64,000 nucleotides of DNA from a bacterium. Lineage in GTDB: Bacteria > Bdellovibrionota > Bdellovibrionia > Bdellovibrionales > Bdellovibrionaceae. Within the stretch, counting starts at the first letter, position 1, and each line of letters begins with the position of its first letter. The notes beneath the pieces were generated by a model, which was not told the origin of the DNA, searched no databases, and saw nothing but the letters and a program-made list of their open reading frames with translations. The stretch covers positions 95,153 through 159,152 of the forward strand of contig JAIELP010000009.1 of assembly GCA_019752925.1 (NCBI GenBank). Direction: 5' to 3'. Position numbers and translations under genes: made by a program. Positions 47,031 to 55,080 of the stretch are shown here, piece by piece.

Positions 47031-47546
47031 CTATTTCTTTTTAGTAGTATTGGTTTTGTATTCAAAAACTAATTTTGCTTTTTCAATTGCGCTGAACGGA
47101 ACCTTAATCTTATGAGTTCTGATCTCAAAGAACATGTTCTCTTCGTCAACGGCAGTCAGAACTTCTTCGAATTTTTTCATCGAGAAAAGCCCCTTATCTT
47201 CAGTGGCTCCCAGCGTGCCTAATGATTTAGACAACTGAACGAAGATTTTTTTGCCTATCACTTTTTCAAAATGCCAGTGCTTTTTTAAGTGACGATCTAA
47301 ACCCGGAGTAGAAACTTCCAAATTGTACATTGCGCCCGGAACTATATCTTCAACATCTAAACGCAAATTAAGTGCTTTTGAAACATTCGAACAATCTTCA
47401 ATTCCTACGCCGTTTTCTTTATCAATGTAAACGCGTAGTACGCGGCCTTTGCCGGCGCCTAAACTTTCCAGATCGTAAAGGATACATCCTTCACGTTCGG
47501 CGATTTCTTGCGCCATTTTTTCAATTTTTTCTAACCAAGCTTCCAA
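47031..47546 (-). CDS. rimP: ribosome maturation factor RimP
   Basis: This 171-residue protein matches RimP, which helps 30S assembly. It shows 'ILYDLESLGAGKGRVLRVYIDKENGVGIEDCSNVSKALNLRLDVEDIVPGAMYNLEVSTPGLDRHLKKHWHFEKVIGKKIFVQL', the diagnostic EVSTPGLDRxL and the alpha-beta N-domain, followed by an SH3-like C-domain. It is the first gene of the rimP-nusA-infB-rbfA-truB block, so the promoter should lie upstream (47547-47640). Confidence 0.92.
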   Translation of the reverse strand: MEAWLEKIEKMAQEIAEREGCILYDLESLGAGKGRVLRVYIDKENGVGIEDCSNVSKALNLRLDVEDIVPGAMYNLEVSTPGLDRHLKKHWHFEKVIGKKIFVQLSKSLGTLGATEDKGLFSMKKFEEVLTAVDEENMFFEIRTHKIKVPFSAIEKAKLVFEYKTNTTKKK

Positions 47547-47631
47547 GTTTTTCCTTCATTTTTGCATTTCATAACCCAAAATTGAGCCTGCAAAAATTTA
47601 ACTAACTAAATCTCAATTTGTTTTGTTTAAA

Positions 47632-47662
47632 CAAAAAAAAATTGGGCTTTTGGCCCAATTCG
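47632..47662 (-). terminator. intrinsic terminator of the rimI-like/outer-membrane operon
   Basis: On the minus strand AATTGGGC, a 5-nt loop and GCCCAATT make an 8-bp stem followed by TTTTTTTG. It lies about 40 bp after the stop at 47703 and would end transcription from the genes at 49802-47703 before the rimP promoter. Confidence 0.85.
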
Positions 47663-47702
47663 AATGCAGCTTAACAAACTATTTCTGAGAACTCAACCTG
47701 CT

Positions 47703-48149
47703 TTATTGTTGGTCCCACTTCATCACGAAAGCATCACCCGAGTCAGAGTAATATTTCTTTCGAACATTCAGCAAAACAAAGCCCGCCTGTTGGTATAAGT
47801 GCAGGGCTCTCTCATTTTGCTGATGAACCTCAAGTAGAAGCCCCTTACGTTGCTTTGCAGCAATGACCTGTAACTGCTGCAATAACTGTCTCTGAAAACC
47901 CATCTTTTGCTGATCTGGCAGCGTTCCTAGAACACTGATTTCAAGCACATCGCCCAAATCCCGATAGCAAATAAAGCTCACGATTTTTCCATTAAGCTCG
48001 CTCACATACGTTTGCGTTTTTTCAAGCTCGGCCGATAAACTGCCTACGGGCCAATTATACTGAGCTTTATTAATAACTGAATTATAAATACTGTCAGACA
48101 GCGCACTTAGGATTTTATGGTCTTCGGGACCGGCTGCGCGAAACACCAT
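47703..48149 (-). CDS. rimI: RimI-like GNAT N-acetyltransferase
   Basis: This 148-residue protein has a GNAT fold. The strand-loop 'VLEISVLGTLPDQQKMGFQRQLLQQLQ' gives the acetyl-CoA phosphate loop, although the canonical Q/RxxGxG/A is degenerate (QQKMGF). The RimI tail 'LEVHQQNERALHLYQQAGFVLLNVRKKYYSDSGDAFVM' contains the conserved N-x-A-x-x-L-Y-x-x-x-G-F and R-x-x-YY-x(n)-DA. RimI acetylates the N-terminus of ribosomal protein S18 in E. coli. Lies 1 bp from the upstream gene. Confidence 0.8.
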   Translation of the reverse strand: MVFRAAGPEDHKILSALSDSIYNSVINKAQYNWPVGSLSAELEKTQTYVSELNGKIVSFICYRDLGDVLEISVLGTLPDQQKMGFQRQLLQQLQVIAAKQRKGLLLEVHQQNERALHLYQQAGFVLLNVRKKYYSDSGDAFVMKWDQQ

Positions 48150-48150
48150 A

Positions 48151-48621
48151 CTACTTCAACTCGTTAGATTTTATTTTGACCTGATATTTTCTTTTTAAAA
48201 GCTCAACCCAAGCATCAAAACGGTCTTGCTGCTTCAACTGGTTTTCTTTTAACTCAACAATAGTGAGCGCTTTTGAAATCTGATTAACTTCACTTTCAAT
48301 TTCTGCCGCTGAGAACTCATTAAATTTCTTTTTAACCGCATCTGCTGTTTTGTTTTTTTCGGGCTGAAGATCAAAAGCTTCGGCTTCGCGCGCACTCAAG
48401 CGCGAAATTAAAAAATCTTCTTTGGTTTTTAAGCTGAATTTACTGATTTTATCACGTGTGTAAACTTCGCGTATTACAGTTTCGTATAGTTGGCGGTCGC
48501 GCGCTGTCCACGACACCCCACCTACCGAAAATAAAACTTCATTTAAAACTGTAGATTGGGCCCCACTGAGCGACCCTACAAATGATATTAAAAAAAATAT
48601 TTTAAACGCTACTTTCAACAC
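48151..48621 (-). CDS. exported helical protein, SurA-N-like
   Basis: This 156-residue protein has a signal peptide (IFFLISFVGSLSGA). The mature part is helical and begins 'LNEVLFSVGGVSWTARDRQLYETVIREVYT', resembling the start of the SurA/PpiD-type chaperone N-domain (NxVLxxVNGxxITxxD...), without a following PPIase domain. It may help fold or escort outer-membrane proteins. It sits directly after the barrel protein gene with a 1-bp overlap, which would suit a chaperone role, but this is inference. Confidence 0.55.
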   Translation of the reverse strand: MLKVAFKIFFLISFVGSLSGAQSTVLNEVLFSVGGVSWTARDRQLYETVIREVYTRDKISKFSLKTKEDFLISRLSAREAEAFDLQPEKNKTADAVKKKFNEFSAAEIESEVNQISKALTIVELKENQLKQQDRFDAWVELLKRKYQVKIKSNELK

Positions 48622-49802
48622 TAGAAGTTAACTGTAGCAGAAAGGCCAGCAGTGTAATACTGCAAACTTTCAAGCTGCGAACCTGTATAGCCGAAAGTCG
48701 GATTTATATAAGCATTATTAATGCGGTTTGCTAAATTGAACATGTACTTAACATCCACCCCAACAGCGTACTGAGCACCTAACGCATATTCAAGGCCCGC
48801 ACTTAATCCAGCATCCCAAGCATTGGAGTTACCTGTGCTGTTAGAGTTTGAACCAGTGTTCATATTTGTGAGCTTATAATCACGATAAGAATAAAGTAAT
48901 GAAGCGCCCACATTAGGTTTTAATTTTGTACTGAACAAATTATCAAAGCGATATTTAGCCCCAACATAAGCACCATACTGGTTAACATCGTAATCATCAC
49001 GACGATTGAGTGCTGTCATGTTTCTGATATCCATTTTGTATTGAGCTAAAACCATACTGGCTTCGCCTGCAATACGCTCTGAAAAATTATAACCAAGCGC
49101 TACCGATAATGCATAACCCTGATTCACATTAGAAACGGAAGGATATGAACCAGCACCCATTACCCCAGTAACATACATTTTTGATATGTTCGTTTTCTGG
49201 TTTTCAATTACGGCTGTGTTTTCACCGGCTGCTGCTAAGTTAACTTCGTCTTCTAATTTTTTATCCGCTACTTCATCTGCTGCATTCACCGCAGCCTCTG
49301 CCGGCGCCGGTGGCGCCGCAGGTTGTGCTGTGGCCGCCCAAGCCGCTTCAGTTGGCTGGTTGTTTTTAGCTTCAACAGTTGGAATCATCACTATTTCACC
49401 AGCCGCCGTCACACCTGAAATATACCCGGGCTTTGCAACAGGAACCACAACAACCGCATCACCATTTTTATTAAAACGGCTTTTACCATCAACAGATAAA
49501 TCTTTTTGCCCGTCTTTTTCGATTACTTTTTCTAATGCCGAAGTTTCTACAGTTTTAGCAGCTGCTGCAGGAACTACTACAGCTTTAGGAGATTTTTTTG
49601 GGGCTTTCGGAGCCATTGCTTTAGCTGCTTTTTTTTCAGCTGCCGGCTTAACTTCAGCATCTGGTTTGGCGCCATTTGTTCTATCGAATAACACAATTTG
49701 CTCAGCTGGTGGAGCCACCTGAGTTGCAGCAGTGCTTGCCGATTCAGTGGCCAATGTATTTAAACCAAAACCTAACACAAAAAGAGCTAATAATTGCTTC
49801 AT
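48621..49802 (-). CDS. outer-membrane beta-barrel protein with Ala/Pro/Lys-rich periplasmic region
   Basis: This 393-residue protein has a signal peptide (LLALFVLGFGLNTLA) and a long low-complexity Ala/Pro/Lys segment (residues 20-190). An eight-strand OmpA/OprF-like barrel follows (ISKMYVTGVMGAGSYPSVSNVNQGYALSVALGYNFSERIAGEASMVLAQYKM...), ending YYTAGLSATVNF with a terminal Phe as BAM requires. The N-terminal Pro/Lys-rich part could span the periplasm. It is the first gene of the unit that continues with the SurA-N-like and RimI-like genes. An antisense open frame here is a codon-bias shadow. Confidence 0.75.
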   Translation of the reverse strand: MKQLLALFVLGFGLNTLATESASTAATQVAPPAEQIVLFDRTNGAKPDAEVKPAAEKKAAKAMAPKAPKKSPKAVVVPAAAAKTVETSALEKVIEKDGQKDLSVDGKSRFNKNGDAVVVVPVAKPGYISGVTAAGEIVMIPTVEAKNNQPTEAAWAATAQPAAPPAPAEAAVNAADEVADKKLEDEVNLAAAGENTAVIENQKTNISKMYVTGVMGAGSYPSVSNVNQGYALSVALGYNFSERIAGEASMVLAQYKMDIRNMTALNRRDDYDVNQYGAYVGAKYRFDNLFSTKLKPNVGASLLYSYRDYKLTNMNTGSNSNSTGNSNAWDAGLSAGLEYALGAQYAVGVDVKYMFNLANRINNAYINPTFGYTGSQLESLQYYTAGLSATVNF

Positions 49803-49916
49803 TATATCTCCGATACTTTGTACACAAAATTTGAAGTTTTAATGCCACAAATCAGTGCATTAGGCAACGAGTTAGGCCACGTTAAGACGACTTAAAGACC
49901 ACAATGAAAAAATTTC

Positions 49917-49946
49917 TTGAATACACCCACCAGCTATACTTATATT
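49917..49946 (+). promoter_or_regulatory. candidate sigma-70 promoter of tRNA-Leu
   Basis: TTGAAT (49917-49922) and TATATT (49941-49946) are separated by 18 bp. A start near 49953 would be about 16 bp upstream of the tRNA. A tRNA promoter of this kind is expected, but the match is only moderate. Confidence 0.45.
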
Positions 49947-49968
49947 AGCCTAGGTTTTGTATTGAGAT

Positions 49969-50055
49969 GGCTCGGTGATGAAATTGGTAGACTTGCTAGA
50001 CTCAAAATCTTGTGGGAGCAATCCCGTGTCGGTTCGAGTCCGACCCGAGCCACCA
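49969..50055 (+). tRNA. tRNA-Leu, anticodon CAA
   Basis: This 87-nt class II tRNA has acceptor arms GGCTCGG and CCGAGCC, a D-loop with GGTAGA and a T-arm GTCGG-TTCGAGT-CCGAC. The variable arm is long (GGGA-loop-TCCC), as in Leu, Ser and Tyr tRNAs. The anticodon loop CTCAAAA gives anticodon CAA (reads UUG). The anticodon stem CTAGA/TCTTG has one T-T mismatch. The CCA end is encoded (50053-50055), and the discriminator is A, as required for leucine. Confidence 0.95.
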
Positions 50056-50100
50056 TTTAATACAAACAACGTCTTAAAACTCCATGGATAGGACATCTAG

Positions 50101-50622
50101 ATGAAAATTCTCAGCTTCGGCGGCAGCAACAGCAGCACTTCAAAAAATGCACAATTAGCAAAATATGCTTCAAGTCTTTTTCAAAACAGCTCAGTGGATT
50201 TTATTGATCTGAACGATTTTGAAATGCCTTTGTTTAGCGTAGACACCGAAGCCGCTCACGGCCCACAGGCCAAAGCGCAGTTATTTTTAGAAAAAATCAA
50301 ACAGTGTGATGCTTTAGTTATTTCTTTAGCCGAACATAATGGCTCTTACAGCGTGGCTTTTAAAAATATTTTAGATTGGTCTTCACGCATTGATGGAAAA
50401 GTATTTCAAAACAAACCCATGTTATTAATGGCCACGTCACCGGGAGCCCGTGGCGGCGCTGGCGTTCTTGAAATCGCACAAAAAAGATTTCCATTCATGG
50501 GCGGAAATATTAAAGACGTATTTTCTTTGCCGGAGTTTGATAAGAATTTTGCTGAAGGTAAAATTTCAAATCCTGAACTGGATCAAAAACTTAAGGCCGC
50601 AGTGAGCAGCCTTAACTCTTAG
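50101..50622 (+). CDS. NADPH-dependent FMN reductase family protein
   Basis: This 173-residue protein has a flavodoxin-like fold. KILSFGGSNSSTSKNAQLAKYAS is the phosphate-binding loop, and VDFIDLNDFEMPLF and KQCDALVISLAEHNGSYSVAFKNILDWSSR match the conserved flavin-site blocks ('PEYNxSxPGxLKNAIDW' with substitutions). It is predicted to reduce FMN or quinones with NADPH. The conserved Pro-Glu-Tyr triad is replaced by Ala-Glu-His, which may alter the substrate. It converges on the lytic transglycosylase gene (4-bp overlap). Confidence 0.85.
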   Translation: MKILSFGGSNSSTSKNAQLAKYASSLFQNSSVDFIDLNDFEMPLFSVDTEAAHGPQAKAQLFLEKIKQCDALVISLAEHNGSYSVAFKNILDWSSRIDGKVFQNKPMLLMATSPGARGGAGVLEIAQKRFPFMGGNIKDVFSLPEFDKNFAEGKISNPELDQKLKAAVSSLNS

Positions 50623-51338
50623 ATTGCTTTAACAGCTTTAATTTTTTTAAGATCCGCATAAATCGATAAGTAGTTATTAATCACTTTACCGAAGTAAGGG
50701 TGTTTCTTTAAACCCGAAGCCGGCATGCGGTGCATGCTAGCTAAACCCGTATTGTAAGCGTTTACATATTTTAAGCTGTCAGACTTAACTGAGTTCTTTA
50801 AATATTTAAAGTAGCTGGCACCAATCAGAATATTGTACTCAGGGTCTTTTAAAGCTTTAGCGCCCTTCCATTCGATATTCTTTTTGTTCGCGATCCATTC
50901 AGCTGTATCGGGCTTGATCTGCATTAAACCGATTTCACCGGCACCACCGATAGCATTAGCATTAAAGCTGCTCTCCGTTTTAATTACCGCTAAAAGAAAG
51001 ATAGGGTCATACGATTGTTCTTTACTTAAGTTCATTAAAACCTGAGTGAATTTTTCAGCATCAATCTTTTTGTTTCTTTTCTTTAAGTAAGAAGCAATAT
51101 ATCTGGCAAACTTAGCATCACCATCAAACGACTTAATTGTGGCATCGTTTTGCGCTTTAGAACCTAACAATTCTTCAGCGTGGTTTTCTCTGATTTCATC
51201 CTGAATCACTATGCTGAACTCAGTTTGAGGTTTAGAGTTACACCCCTCATTTAAAACTAACATAACAGAGAGTACTAAGAATAAGCCCGTTTTTTTAAGG
51301 AACGCTTTTATTTTGTTGTGTCTCATATTTGTTTTCAT
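50619..51338 (-). CDS. lytic transglycosylase lipoprotein, SLT domain
   Basis: A peptidoglycan-cleaving enzyme. The SLT/GEWL fold is shown by 'LLAVIKTESSFNANAIGGAGEIGLMQIKPDTAEWI' with the catalytic Glu in KTESSF, then 'NILIGASYFKYLKN' and 'YVNAYNTG'. The frame is open from an ATG at 51368; the Met at 51338 starts a more normal-length signal (LFLVLSVMLVLNEGC), whose Cys may be lipidated although the -3 residue (Asn) is unusual. The three candidate starts (51368, 51338, 51326) cannot be separated by ribosome binding sites. It probably remodels the cell wall. Confidence 0.8.
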   Translation of the reverse strand: MKTNMRHNKIKAFLKKTGLFLVLSVMLVLNEGCNSKPQTEFSIVIQDEIRENHAEELLGSKAQNDATIKSFDGDAKFARYIASYLKKRNKKIDAEKFTQVLMNLSKEQSYDPIFLLAVIKTESSFNANAIGGAGEIGLMQIKPDTAEWIANKKNIEWKGAKALKDPEYNILIGASYFKYLKNSVKSDSLKYVNAYNTGLASMHRMPASGLKKHPYFGKVINNYLSIYADLKKIKAVKAI

Positions 51339-51478
51339 ACCTATGTAGTATTTCAATGGACATGCCATTTACTAACTCACTGATATTATTGAAGTCTTAT
51401 ATCGAAACAGTTCTAAAAACGGTATAAACGGCCACAAAAACGAACTATTCATTGATGTTAGAAATGTTTAGACAGATG

Positions 51479-51503
51479 GACGAGATTTGACTGCTGTCTC
51501 GTC
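51479..51503. repeat. GACGAGA/TCTCGTC inverted repeat
   Basis: A 7-bp inverted repeat with an 11-nt loop sits in the 225-bp gap between the transglycosylase gene and the terminator of the 593-residue gene. It has no T-run. It could be a regulator site for the transglycosylase promoter. Confidence 0.25.
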
Positions 51504-51531
51504 TCAAACGTATCAAATTGATATGGATAAA

Positions 51532-51565
51532 ATAAAAAAGGCCCAGTTTTCACTGAGCCCTTTTA
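51532..51565 (-). terminator. intrinsic terminator of the 593-residue secreted protein gene
   Basis: On the minus strand GGGCTCAGT, the loop GAAA and ACTGGGCC (one G-U pair) are followed by TTTTTTATTTT. It lies about 30 bp after the stop codon at 51594. Confidence 0.85.
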
Positions 51566-51593
51566 GGTAGTTTGGGTACAATATCAATTACAA

Positions 51594-53375
51594 TTAAGGT
51601 CTGTTACCGCTTAAGCCCATTTCGCTTATCATAGCTTGAGCTGAATCCCACTCATCACGTTTTGGATTTAAACCTAAGAACTTACTTGGTTTACCGCCGA
51701 ATACGTTACGAATTTCTTGGCCTCTAGCGCGTAAAGCATTTTTTTGCTCTTCAGATAATGTATCAAACAAAGCCCTGATACGAACTAATAACATGTCCGC
51801 ACGTCTGTTTTTGTATTGATCTTTAGTACCCGATAAATCATCGTATTGTTTTTTCATGTAATCCATAGCTTTAGTCATTAATATACCCGCAGTAACTGAA
51901 TCTGTAGCCGGATTTAAAATCTTACGAATTGTTTCTTCGTAAGTAACTTTGAAAGTTGCCGATACTGATCTGTCGCCAACTAGAGCTGTTACCGTTACAT
52001 CTTGATCCGCTTCAGTAATATCTGATAACCATCCAACTCTAACGATGCGCTGGCTAGCTAATTTAGATAAACCGGCAACAGGAATAGAAGCGTTTAAGTC
52101 CATAGAAGAAACTTGGCCGCCTGTTACGATATCTAATTTTAAATCGCCGGCTTTCATACCACGATTTTTTGCTGAATTCACTACAACGTCGAAAGTATCA
52201 CCGATTGAGTATTCTGTTTTACCATCAACTTCACCGATAACCGCGGCCTCAATAGATGTGATGTACGAACTGTTTTGTACGCTATTTTTAATATCAGCAT
52301 AATTAGAGTTATAAGCATTGATGATTGAGTTGTTAAAACCAGTAACCGATGCCGCACGGTAAGCTGATTTATAGCCATCAAAATTACCTAACTCAGAAGC
52401 AAAAGCTTCAGCCTCTTGAAGGTACATGTTTTCACCTAAGTTACGAGCCGATGAATTCATCGACATAACTTTATTAGACCACATGTTCTCAACACCGCGG
52501 CTGTAGAAAGCCATAAATCCACGCTCAAAAGCTCTTCTGTTTTCAGAAGGAGTCTCGTAATCGCTCCCACCGATTTCTCGGTAGAAGTCGCGCCCTTCAC
52601 GGCCTGAACTTGTATTTAAAGTATTATCTAAGTAATTACGTAAAGCGCTGTCGCCACGTAAATATTCAGGTAAAGCCGTATCATGTCTGTTGTAGATCGA
52701 ATTCATATCAAATACGGATCTAACTAATTCAGAAGAAAGTCTATTGAACATGATTCTTTGCATTTCTGACTGTCTACTTAATCTGTTATTCATTAAGCGT
52801 GATTCAACATTGCTCGGGTAAGAAAGGTTAGCATCTACTCCGCCAAACTGAGCCGTTCTAGGGTTTGGCTTAAACACAATTGCCGTTCCGTTGTCGATAG
52901 CCGCATCAATTGCCGCATTGATATCAGCATCAGCCATACCACGAGCAGTCGAATTAGCAGCAGCTGCACCGGCTTCTAAACCGCGAGCTTGTGCCATAGA
53001 CTGACCGCTTGCATATGAGTTTCTATATGTAGAGCTTGAAATAACATTACTAATATTGTCGTAATCGCCTAAGCGGCCCTTACCGGTTAAAATACCCTCT
53101 CGCACATTGTAACGAACTTGATAGGCTTCACCCATAATTTCAATTACATCACGAGCAAAAGCTTCACCTGAACGCTTAACTAACTCTTCTAAACGGCGTG
53201 CATCTAATTGTTTTTTGGCTGGTGCAACTACAGTTTGATCACCGGAAGCAGCTCCTCCAGGAGTTAATCCGGGTTGGCCGGCACCAGGTCCGCCCGGTCG
53301 TAATTGACCAAAGGCAACTGTCGAACTAGTAATCGTTAAGACAACCATGGCGAGCATGGACTTATTACTTTTCAT
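51594..53375 (-). CDS. large secreted protein of unknown function
   Basis: This 593-residue protein has a signal peptide (MLAMVVLTITSSTVAFG, cleavage before QLRPG). A Gly/Pro-rich linker (GGPGAGQPGLTPGG) precedes a helix-rich domain with repeated Arg-Asn-Ser segments (residues ~60-330). A strand-rich middle follows (IGDTFDVVVNSAKNRGMKAGDLKLDIVTGG), which looks like an immunoglobulin-type fold, and then a helical C-terminus. No enzyme motif is found. A strong GAGGAG ribosome binding site and its own terminator suggest high monocistronic expression. Confidence 0.6.
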   Translation of the reverse strand: MKSNKSMLAMVVLTITSSTVAFGQLRPGGPGAGQPGLTPGGAASGDQTVVAPAKKQLDARRLEELVKRSGEAFARDVIEIMGEAYQVRYNVREGILTGKGRLGDYDNISNVISSSTYRNSYASGQSMAQARGLEAGAAAANSTARGMADADINAAIDAAIDNGTAIVFKPNPRTAQFGGVDANLSYPSNVESRLMNNRLSRQSEMQRIMFNRLSSELVRSVFDMNSIYNRHDTALPEYLRGDSALRNYLDNTLNTSSGREGRDFYREIGGSDYETPSENRRAFERGFMAFYSRGVENMWSNKVMSMNSSARNLGENMYLQEAEAFASELGNFDGYKSAYRAASVTGFNNSIINAYNSNYADIKNSVQNSSYITSIEAAVIGEVDGKTEYSIGDTFDVVVNSAKNRGMKAGDLKLDIVTGGQVSSMDLNASIPVAGLSKLASQRIVRVGWLSDITEADQDVTVTALVGDRSVSATFKVTYEETIRKILNPATDSVTAGILMTKAMDYMKKQYDDLSGTKDQYKNRRADMLLVRIRALFDTLSEEQKNALRARGQEIRNVFGGKPSKFLGLNPKRDEWDSAQAMISEMGLSGNRP

Positions 53376-53471
53376 GTAAACTCCTCGTTTATTCGTTTTA
53401 AATTTATCGAATTTGTTTCGAAGAGGAGTTTAGCAACAGCTAGGCCAAAATTTAATTATAGGTTTTTTATT

Positions 53472-54200
53472 CTATTTTTTTGCTGGTTCAGTGCAGGCTT
53501 TAAAGCCCACATCTTGAGATGTATTCGTTTGTGGAGTCCACTCATCACGGATTTTCATGTAGATCTCATGGTATTTATAAGCCGGTTTCGTATCCGGTGA
53601 TTGCTTATGGTCCGCCAAAAACTTCAACTTACCTGTTTTTCTTAATAAGGCCGACAATTCACAATTGGCATCCAGCTTAGCGCGACTTGCTTTTAAAATT
53701 ATATCGTAATGTTTTTGAAAATCACGCCCCACATACTCAATTTTTTCACCTTTATATGTAAGCCACTTAATTCCAAGCTTTTTCATGTTAGCGTTTGCAA
53801 GGTCACCGGCTTTTTTAGCTTCAAAGCCCGACATCATATAAACCTGTTGGCGAGTATAGGGCCAAACTATATTTGGATCTTTTAATCTTTCGTCATCTTT
53901 AGTTTCAGGGTACTTCATACCTTGCCACAAACCTTCAATACTTCCGTAAAGTTGGTTATCTAAATAAAATTCGCCCGCTTGTAAGTTTGAAAATTGACCT
54001 AATTCATTCCTTTTAGAAAGAACAACTTCAGCTTTAGAACGATCTGCAGCCTGTGGTGGAATTTCCCAACCAGCCACTTGATCTGGAGGAACCGGAGCCC
54101 ACCACACATCAGGAAAGGCGTCGCTAGAAACAGCCTTCTGACCTGAAACACAACCAAGAGTTAAGAAACAGATAAATAAAGATGTCGATATAAATTTCAT
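53472..54200 (-). CDS. lipoprotein of unknown function, NADAR/YbiA-like helix pattern possible
   Basis: This 242-residue protein has a lipoprotein signal (LFICFLTLGC, lipobox LTLGC). The mature part starts with AVSSDAFPDVWWAPVPPDQV and continues FYLDNQLYGSIEGLWQGMKYP and YTRQQVYMMSGFEAKKAGDLANANMKKLGIKWL. The 'S-x-E-x-L-W-Q-x-x-K' run resembles the NADAR/YbiA fold (SxExxWxxxK), but I hold that only as a possibility. It lies 10 bp downstream of the trypsin-like protease gene at 54211, so the two may be co-transcribed. Confidence 0.5.
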   Translation of the reverse strand: MKFISTSLFICFLTLGCVSGQKAVSSDAFPDVWWAPVPPDQVAGWEIPPQAADRSKAEVVLSKRNELGQFSNLQAGEFYLDNQLYGSIEGLWQGMKYPETKDDERLKDPNIVWPYTRQQVYMMSGFEAKKAGDLANANMKKLGIKWLTYKGEKIEYVGRDFQKHYDIILKASRAKLDANCELSALLRKTGKLKFLADHKQSPDTKPAYKYHEIYMKIRDEWTPQTNTSQDVGFKACTEPAKK

Positions 54201-54210
54201 ATGAAAACAA

Positions 54211-54936
54211 TTAGAAACCTAATTGTTTTAAAGTGTCCAGAACTTCCTGATTTGTGAGGTAGGTGCCGTAGTTCATACCGATTGCCGGGCCATTTAAACG
54301 TCCGCCATCGTGAATGCCGATTACTTTATTAGTGGTCGTGTCAATGATAGTTGCTCCGCTGCTGCCTGGATTTGTATCACACTTGTGTTGTAATGCATCC
54401 GGCGATAATTTCGGGTCTAATACAGATTCAACAGTACAAGTTTTTGACCAACGTAAGGGTAACTCCTCCGGATGAGAAAAAATTGTGACAATGTCGCCAG
54501 CAGTGGCTTTACGGTTTAATTCAACACCAACTGCAACATTAGGAGCCAGAGAAACTTTTAAAATAGCAAAATCATTTTTAGAATTTCTTTGTGCGGCTAC
54601 GATTTTTTCGCAAGTCGATTTTAAGTAAGAAGTAACACCTTCACGAACGCCCCATTCAATTGTTGTGTCAGCACAAGGTTGATCTTTAACTAATTCTTCC
54701 GGAGCCCAAAAGCAGTGACCCGCTGTTAATACATAGCCGTTACCGATATGAGTCGCTGTGCAACCCATGCTCATCAAACCAAAAGCATTTACTAATTCTT
54801 TGTATTTTAAAGGAATGTTGGAAGCGTCCGCATTAACAGCAACTAAATCGTTTTCGCCGATAATTTTTTCAACGTCAGAAAAAGCAAAAGTATTTAAAGA
54901 AACTAACGTGATTAAAGCTGCTAAAATTGATTTCAT
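54211..54936 (-). CDS. secreted trypsin-like serine protease (copy 1)
   Basis: This 241-residue chymotrypsin-fold protease has a signal peptide (ILAALITLVSLNTFA). The triad is complete: His74 in VLTAGHCFW, Asp121 in KNDFAILK and Ser192 in NPGSSGATI. The usual GDSGG is GSSG, as in glutamyl-endopeptidase/V8-type proteases. Cysteines around the active site are paired. The frame begins 20 codons upstream of the chosen ATG (54936), but the signal peptide starts there. It is about 55% identical by eye to the adjacent gene at 55081. Confidence 0.85.
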   Translation of the reverse strand: MKSILAALITLVSLNTFAFSDVEKIIGENDLVAVNADASNIPLKYKELVNAFGLMSMGCTATHIGNGYVLTAGHCFWAPEELVKDQPCADTTIEWGVREGVTSYLKSTCEKIVAAQRNSKNDFAILKVSLAPNVAVGVELNRKATAGDIVTIFSHPEELPLRWSKTCTVESVLDPKLSPDALQHKCDTNPGSSGATIIDTTTNKVIGIHDGGRLNGPAIGMNYGTYLTNQEVLDTLKQLGF

Positions 54937-55019
54937 TTCCCCACCTATCGAAGTCAAAGTCGAGGAAGAGTTAACCCAGTTTGGAACCACTTGCAAATTA
55001 ATTTAACGCAATTGTAAAT

Positions 55020-55056
55020 TAAAAAGCACTGCCTTTTTTGAGGGCAATGCTTTTGT
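55020..55056 (-). terminator. intrinsic terminator of the second trypsin-like gene
   Basis: On the minus strand AAAAGCATTGCC and GGCAGTGCTTTT pair with one U-G pair around a 9-nt loop. It lies about 25 bp after the stop at 55081 and separates the two protease genes. Confidence 0.8.
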
Positions 55057-55080
55057 TATAACTATTATAGAGTTTTTAGT

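Noticed and set aside
49186..49722. 178-residue rightward frame antisense to the Ala/Pro-rich outer-membrane protein gene
   Set aside because: The low-complexity Ala/Pro/Lys coding on the minus strand removes stops from the other strand. The antisense frame has no ribosome binding site or recognisable motif.
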